Below are positions 61,150 to 64,000 of a DNA stretch of 64,000 nt, one piece after another; the first letter of the stretch is position 1; the number at the start of each line of letters is the position of its first letter. Source of the DNA: Burkholderiales bacterium (GTDB lineage: Bacteria > Pseudomonadota > Gammaproteobacteria > Burkholderiales > SG8-41). The notes beneath the pieces are model-generated. The model was not told where the DNA came from, searched no databases, and saw nothing but the letters and a program-made list of their open reading frames with translations. Location of the stretch: positions 75,914-139,913 of the forward strand of contig JAIEPF010000002.1 in the NCBI GenBank assembly GCA_019749945.1, in the 5' to 3' direction. Position numbers and translations under genes: made by a program.

Positions 61150-62328
61150 ATGAAACGCTCATTTTCCTGCCTGTTTCCCCGCTTGTTTTCCCGCCTGTTT
61201 TCCGTTGCCGCCGGCTGCGCGCTCGCCCTCCTGCTGTTTCCGCTGTCCGCGCCGGCGCAGCTCGCGCCACCTGCCCCGGCCCTTGAAGCCCGCGCCTGGC
61301 TGCTGCTCGACGTCAACAGCGGTCAGGTTCTGGCCAGCCAGAATGCCAATGACCGTTTTGAGCCGGCATCGCTGACCAAGCTGATGACGGCGTACCTCAG
61401 CTTCAGCGCGCTGAAACAGAAATCGCTGAAGCCCGAGCAGGTCGTGCCGGTATCGACCCGCGCCTGGAAAGCCGAAGGTTCGCGGATGTTCATCGAGCCG
61501 AACAGGCCGGTCACCGTCGACGAACTGCTGCGCGGCATGATCATCCAGTCCGGCAACGATGCCAGCATCGCACTCGCCGAGGCCATCGGCGGCAACGAAG
61601 AGGTATTCGCGCAGATGATGAACCGCGAAGCCAAACGCCTCGGCCTCGCCAACACCAACTTCACCAACGCCACCGGGCTGCCCAATCCGCAGCTCTACTC
61701 CACGGCGCAGGACCTGTCGCAGCTGGTGGTCGCGCTGATCCGCGATTTTCCCGAGCACTATCCGCTGTATTCGCAGAAGGAATACCGCTACAACAACATC
61801 ACCCAGTCCAACCGCAACCGCCTGCTGTGGCTGGACCCGGCGGTCGACGGCGTCAAGACCGGCTACACCGAAAACGCCGGTTATTGCCTGATCACTTCCG
61901 CCCGCCGCGGCGAACGACGGCTGATTTCGGTGGTGCTGGGCACGGCCTCCGAATCGGCGCGCGCCACCGAAAGCCAGAAGCTGCTGAACTGGGGCTTCCA
62001 GTTCTACGACAGCGTGCGCGTCTATGCGCGCAACCAGCCGGTGACCCAGCTGCGCGTGTGGAAAGGGGCTTCCGACATGCTGAAAGCCGGGTTCACCAGC
62101 GACCTCTATGTCGCGTTGCCCAGGGGTCAGGGCGACAGGCTCAAGGCCACCGTGGAAAGCCTGCAGCCGCTGCTCGCCCCGGTCAGCCCCGGCCAGCGCG
62201 TCGCCACGCTGAAACTGGAGATCGACGGCAAACTCTTCCGCGAACTGCCGGTGGTCGCACTCGAACCGGTGCCGGTCGCCGGCATTTTCGGCCGCGCCTG
62301 GGACACGCTGCGGCTGCTGTTCAAATAA
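61150..62328 (+). CDS. dacC: D-alanyl-D-alanine carboxypeptidase (PBP5/6 type)
   Basis: This 392-residue class C low-molecular-mass penicillin-binding protein trims the terminal D-Ala from peptidoglycan. It has a signal peptide, then SLTK (active Ser, about residue 75), SGND, and KTG in VDGVKTGYTENAGYC. A C-terminal PBP5 beta domain and an amphipathic anchor (VAGIFGRAWDTLRLLFK) follow. The start MKRSFSCLF is chosen for the signal peptide. Confidence 0.94.
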   Translation: MKRSFSCLFPRLFSRLFSVAAGCALALLLFPLSAPAQLAPPAPALEARAWLLLDVNSGQVLASQNANDRFEPASLTKLMTAYLSFSALKQKSLKPEQVVPVSTRAWKAEGSRMFIEPNRPVTVDELLRGMIIQSGNDASIALAEAIGGNEEVFAQMMNREAKRLGLANTNFTNATGLPNPQLYSTAQDLSQLVVALIRDFPEHYPLYSQKEYRYNNITQSNRNRLLWLDPAVDGVKTGYTENAGYCLITSARRGERRLISVVLGTASESARATESQKLLNWGFQFYDSVRVYARNQPVTQLRVWKGASDMLKAGFTSDLYVALPRGQGDRLKATVESLQPLLAPVSPGQRVATLKLEIDGKLFRELPVVALEPVPVAGIFGRAWDTLRLLFK

Positions 62329-62387
62329 GCGCATTGGCTTAAACTTTAACGGTCATACCCCTTCTTCAACCGCAGGGCGCCACCACC

Positions 62388-63248
62388 ATGAGCGAAATCG
62401 TTTACCTGAACGGCGAATTCATGCCGATCGAAAAAGCATACATACCCGTGCTCGACCGCGGCTTCATTTTCGGCGACGGCGTGTATGAAGTGATCCCGGC
62501 CTATTCGAAACATCCCTTCCGACTCGCCGAACACCTGCAACGGCTGCAGAACAGCCTCGACAAGGTGCGCATCACCAACCCGCACAGCGCCGCCGAATGG
62601 GGCCGCCTCACCGGTGAAATCCTGCAGCGCAATCCCGGCAGCGACCAGTCGGTGTACCTGCAGGTCACGCGCGGCGTGGCCAAACGCGATCACGCCTTTC
62701 CGCAAGGCATCAAACCCACGGTATTCATGATGAGCACGCCGCTGGTGACGCCCGCCCCGGCGCTGGTCGAGTCCGGCGTCCCCTGCATCACCGCGCAGGA
62801 CTACCGCTGGCTCAACTGCGACATCAAATCGGTGTCCCTGCTCGGCAACTGCATGCTGCGCCAGTTGTCGGTGGACGCCGGCGCCGCCGAAACCATCCTG
62901 TTTCGCGACGGCCGGCTGACCGAGGCTTCGGCCAGCAACGTGTTCATCGTCAGGAACGGCGTGGTGCTGGCGCCGCCGAAGGACCACCTGGTGCTGCCGG
63001 GCATCACCTACGACGTGGTGATCGAAATCGCCCGCGCCCGCGAGTTCGAGATCGAGATCCGGCCGGTCAGCGAAGCCGAGGTGCGCAGCGCCGACGAAAT
63101 CTGGGTCACCTCCTCGACCAAGGAAGTGCTCGCGGTGACGACCCTCGACGGCAAACCCGTCGGCGACGGCAAACCCGGCCTGCTGTTCCGGCGCATGCAC
63201 GCGCTGTACCAGTCGTTCAAACAAGACCACATGAGAACGGCGGCGTGA
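62388..63248 (+). CDS. dat: D-amino acid aminotransferase (class IV PLP)
   Basis: This 286-residue protein begins VYLNGEFMPIEKAYIPVLDRGFIFGDGVYEVIP, a class IV transaminase pattern. The PLP lysine is in WLNCDIKSVSLLGNCM (about residue 147), and LTEASASNVFIV contacts the cofactor. It makes D-alanine/D-glutamate from keto acids. Between dacC and ybeD this gene is standard in betaproteobacteria; a branched-chain transaminase is less likely. Confidence 0.9.
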   Translation: MSEIVYLNGEFMPIEKAYIPVLDRGFIFGDGVYEVIPAYSKHPFRLAEHLQRLQNSLDKVRITNPHSAAEWGRLTGEILQRNPGSDQSVYLQVTRGVAKRDHAFPQGIKPTVFMMSTPLVTPAPALVESGVPCITAQDYRWLNCDIKSVSLLGNCMLRQLSVDAGAAETILFRDGRLTEASASNVFIVRNGVVLAPPKDHLVLPGITYDVVIEIARAREFEIEIRPVSEAEVRSADEIWVTSSTKEVLAVTTLDGKPVGDGKPGLLFRRMHALYQSFKQDHMRTAA

Positions 63249-63529
63249 CTGCGACGCCCCCCGCCGGCCCCGAACCGTCGCTGATCGAATATCCCAGCGA
63301 CTTCCCGCTGAAAATCCTCGGCCACACCCGGCCCGGGTTCGCGCAGACCGTGCTCGAGGTGGTGAAACGCCACGCGCCCGACTTTGACGGCACAACGCTC
63401 GAAATGCGGCCCAGCAAGAAGGGCAAGTACCTGAGCGTCACCTGCGTGATCCGCGCCACGTCGCGCGAACAGCTCGACGCGCTGTATCAGGACTTGTGCG
63501 ACCTGCCGATGGTTGTCATGGTGCTGTAG
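63245..63529 (+). CDS. DUF493 family protein YbeD
   Basis: This 94-residue ACT-like fold protein has SLIEYPSDFPLKILGHTRPGFAQTVLEVVKRHAP and a C-terminal LYQDLCDLPMVVMVL, the YbeD/DUF493 signature. The GTG start overlaps the dat stop. In most relatives lipB and lipA follow; here the next gene is on the opposite strand, and lipB is not in the window. Confidence 0.92.
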   Translation: MTATPPAGPEPSLIEYPSDFPLKILGHTRPGFAQTVLEVVKRHAPDFDGTTLEMRPSKKGKYLSVTCVIRATSREQLDALYQDLCDLPMVVMVL

Positions 63530-64000
63530 TTTTTTTCAGCCGCGCCAGCTGCCGGTCGTGGCGGCGGGCAAGCACCAGCAGCGCGAGCAGCGCGCCGGTC
63601 AGCGCCATGAACATGTCCCATTGCGTGTCCCAGACGTCGCCCTGGGTGCCGAGGAATTCATCCGCACCCGCGCCCATCGCCAACGCCGCCCACCACTCGA
63701 TCAGCTCATAGAACGCGCTGATCGCCAGCGCCACGCAGACCACCAGGAAATTGAGAATGTTCCGGCCTTCGATGCGGAACACCCGCAGCAGCAGTTCACG
63801 CGCCACCATGGCCGGCACGAAACCCTGGGCAAAATGGCCGATCCGGTCATAGGGATTACGCGCAAAACCGAGGACATCCTGCAGCCAGAAACCGAAGGGC
63901 ACGCGGGCATAGGTGTAAGCGCCGCCATATACCAGGATCAGGCCGTGGATCGCGATCAGCGCATAAACCAGCGTCGTCAGCGGCAGACGCTTGCGCGTGG
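63516..64000 (-). CDS. DUF2238 membrane protein (YjdF-like), 5' end outside the window
   Basis: At least 160 residues are visible, open to the window edge. There are about four hydrophobic segments: LTTLVYALIAIHGLILVYGG, FAQGFVPAMVARELLL, LNFLVVCVALAISAFYELIEWWAAL, and [15 protein letters not shown]. The family motifs NPYDRIGHFAQGF and SAFYELIEWW ... GTQGDVWDTQWDM are clear. Function unknown. Its 3' end overlaps ybeD by 14 bases, tail to tail. Confidence 0.88.
   Translation of the reverse strand, partial: TRKRLPLTTLVYALIAIHGLILVYGGAYTYARVPFGFWLQDVLGFARNPYDRIGHFAQGFVPAMVARELLLRVFRIEGRNILNFLVVCVALAISAFYELIEWWAALAMGAGADEFLGTQGDVWDTQWDMFMALTGALLALLVLARRHDRQLARLKKTTAP

Overview
The window reads as core chromosome of a betaproteobacterium with high G+C content. 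I base this on gene neighbourhoods typical of that class: two M16 peptidases with rsmD, coaD and a YfhL-type ferredoxin facing ftsY-ftsE-ftsX-rpoH; an aa3 cytochrome c oxidase cluster with its assembly factors; bioBFHCD; gpsA-secB-grxC-rhodanese; gpmI-envC-ctpA-moeB; slmA-nucleotidase-argB; and dacC-dat-ybeD. The genus cannot be fixed from sequence alone. I see no tRNA, rRNA, CRISPR array, insertion sequence or prophage. No stretch over 300 bases lacks a gene.

Layout. 1-9.7 kb: end of a GldG/DUF4340 pair, mutM, ferredoxin, coaD, rsmD, an active/inactive M16 protease pair, then ftsY-ftsE-ftsX and the heat-shock sigma factor rpoH, which is preceded by a CIRCE-like operator. 9.7-19.2 kb: haem A/haem O synthesis, copper delivery and the structural subunits of cytochrome c oxidase, nearly all on the minus strand and including a 37-residue membrane protein. 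19.2-24.5 kb: biotin operon (B-F-H-C-D in transcription order) and comF. 24.6-46.6 kb: a complete MSHA-type type IV pilus locus on the minus strand in two blocks. The structural block is mshE-G-F-pilin-pilin-pilin-C-D-O-P-Q-Q and the assembly block is mshI-I2-J-K-L-M-N. 46.7-51.7 kb: trmL, gpsA, SH3 protein, secB, grxC, rhodanese and a PglL-like oligosaccharyltransferase/ligase. 51.9-57 kb: gpmI, envC, ctpA, moeB. 57-64 kb: hypothetical gene, slmA, nucleotidase, argB, hsp20, a sigma factor/zinc-finger anti-sigma pair, dacC, D-amino acid transaminase, ybeD and a partial DUF2238 membrane protein.

How it fits together. The largest system is the MSHA pilus. An MshEN-type ATPase (predicted c-di-GMP binding), platform protein, secretin and PilM/N/O-like inner-membrane proteins would assemble two almost identical major pilins plus several minor pilins. 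Two giant tip/adhesin-like proteins (about 1,400 and 1,240 residues) share an N-terminal module and an MshQ-type C-terminus. Three sites upstream of mshE and two pilin genes match the sigma-54 promoter pattern (GG-N10-GC), and a fourth, decayed copy precedes the duplicated pilin. This suggests RpoN control of pilus expression.

The other notable signals are regulatory. A recurring AT-rich box of about 21 bp (core TTGTTTTTA) occurs six times, near mutM, rpoH, bioB/comF, ctaA, an mshQ-like gene and the sigma-factor gene. The CIRCE-like site lies before rpoH, and a sigma-32-like promoter lies before hsp20. Coordinates come from reading the sequence. Family assignments come from recognised motifs, and no database search was run.
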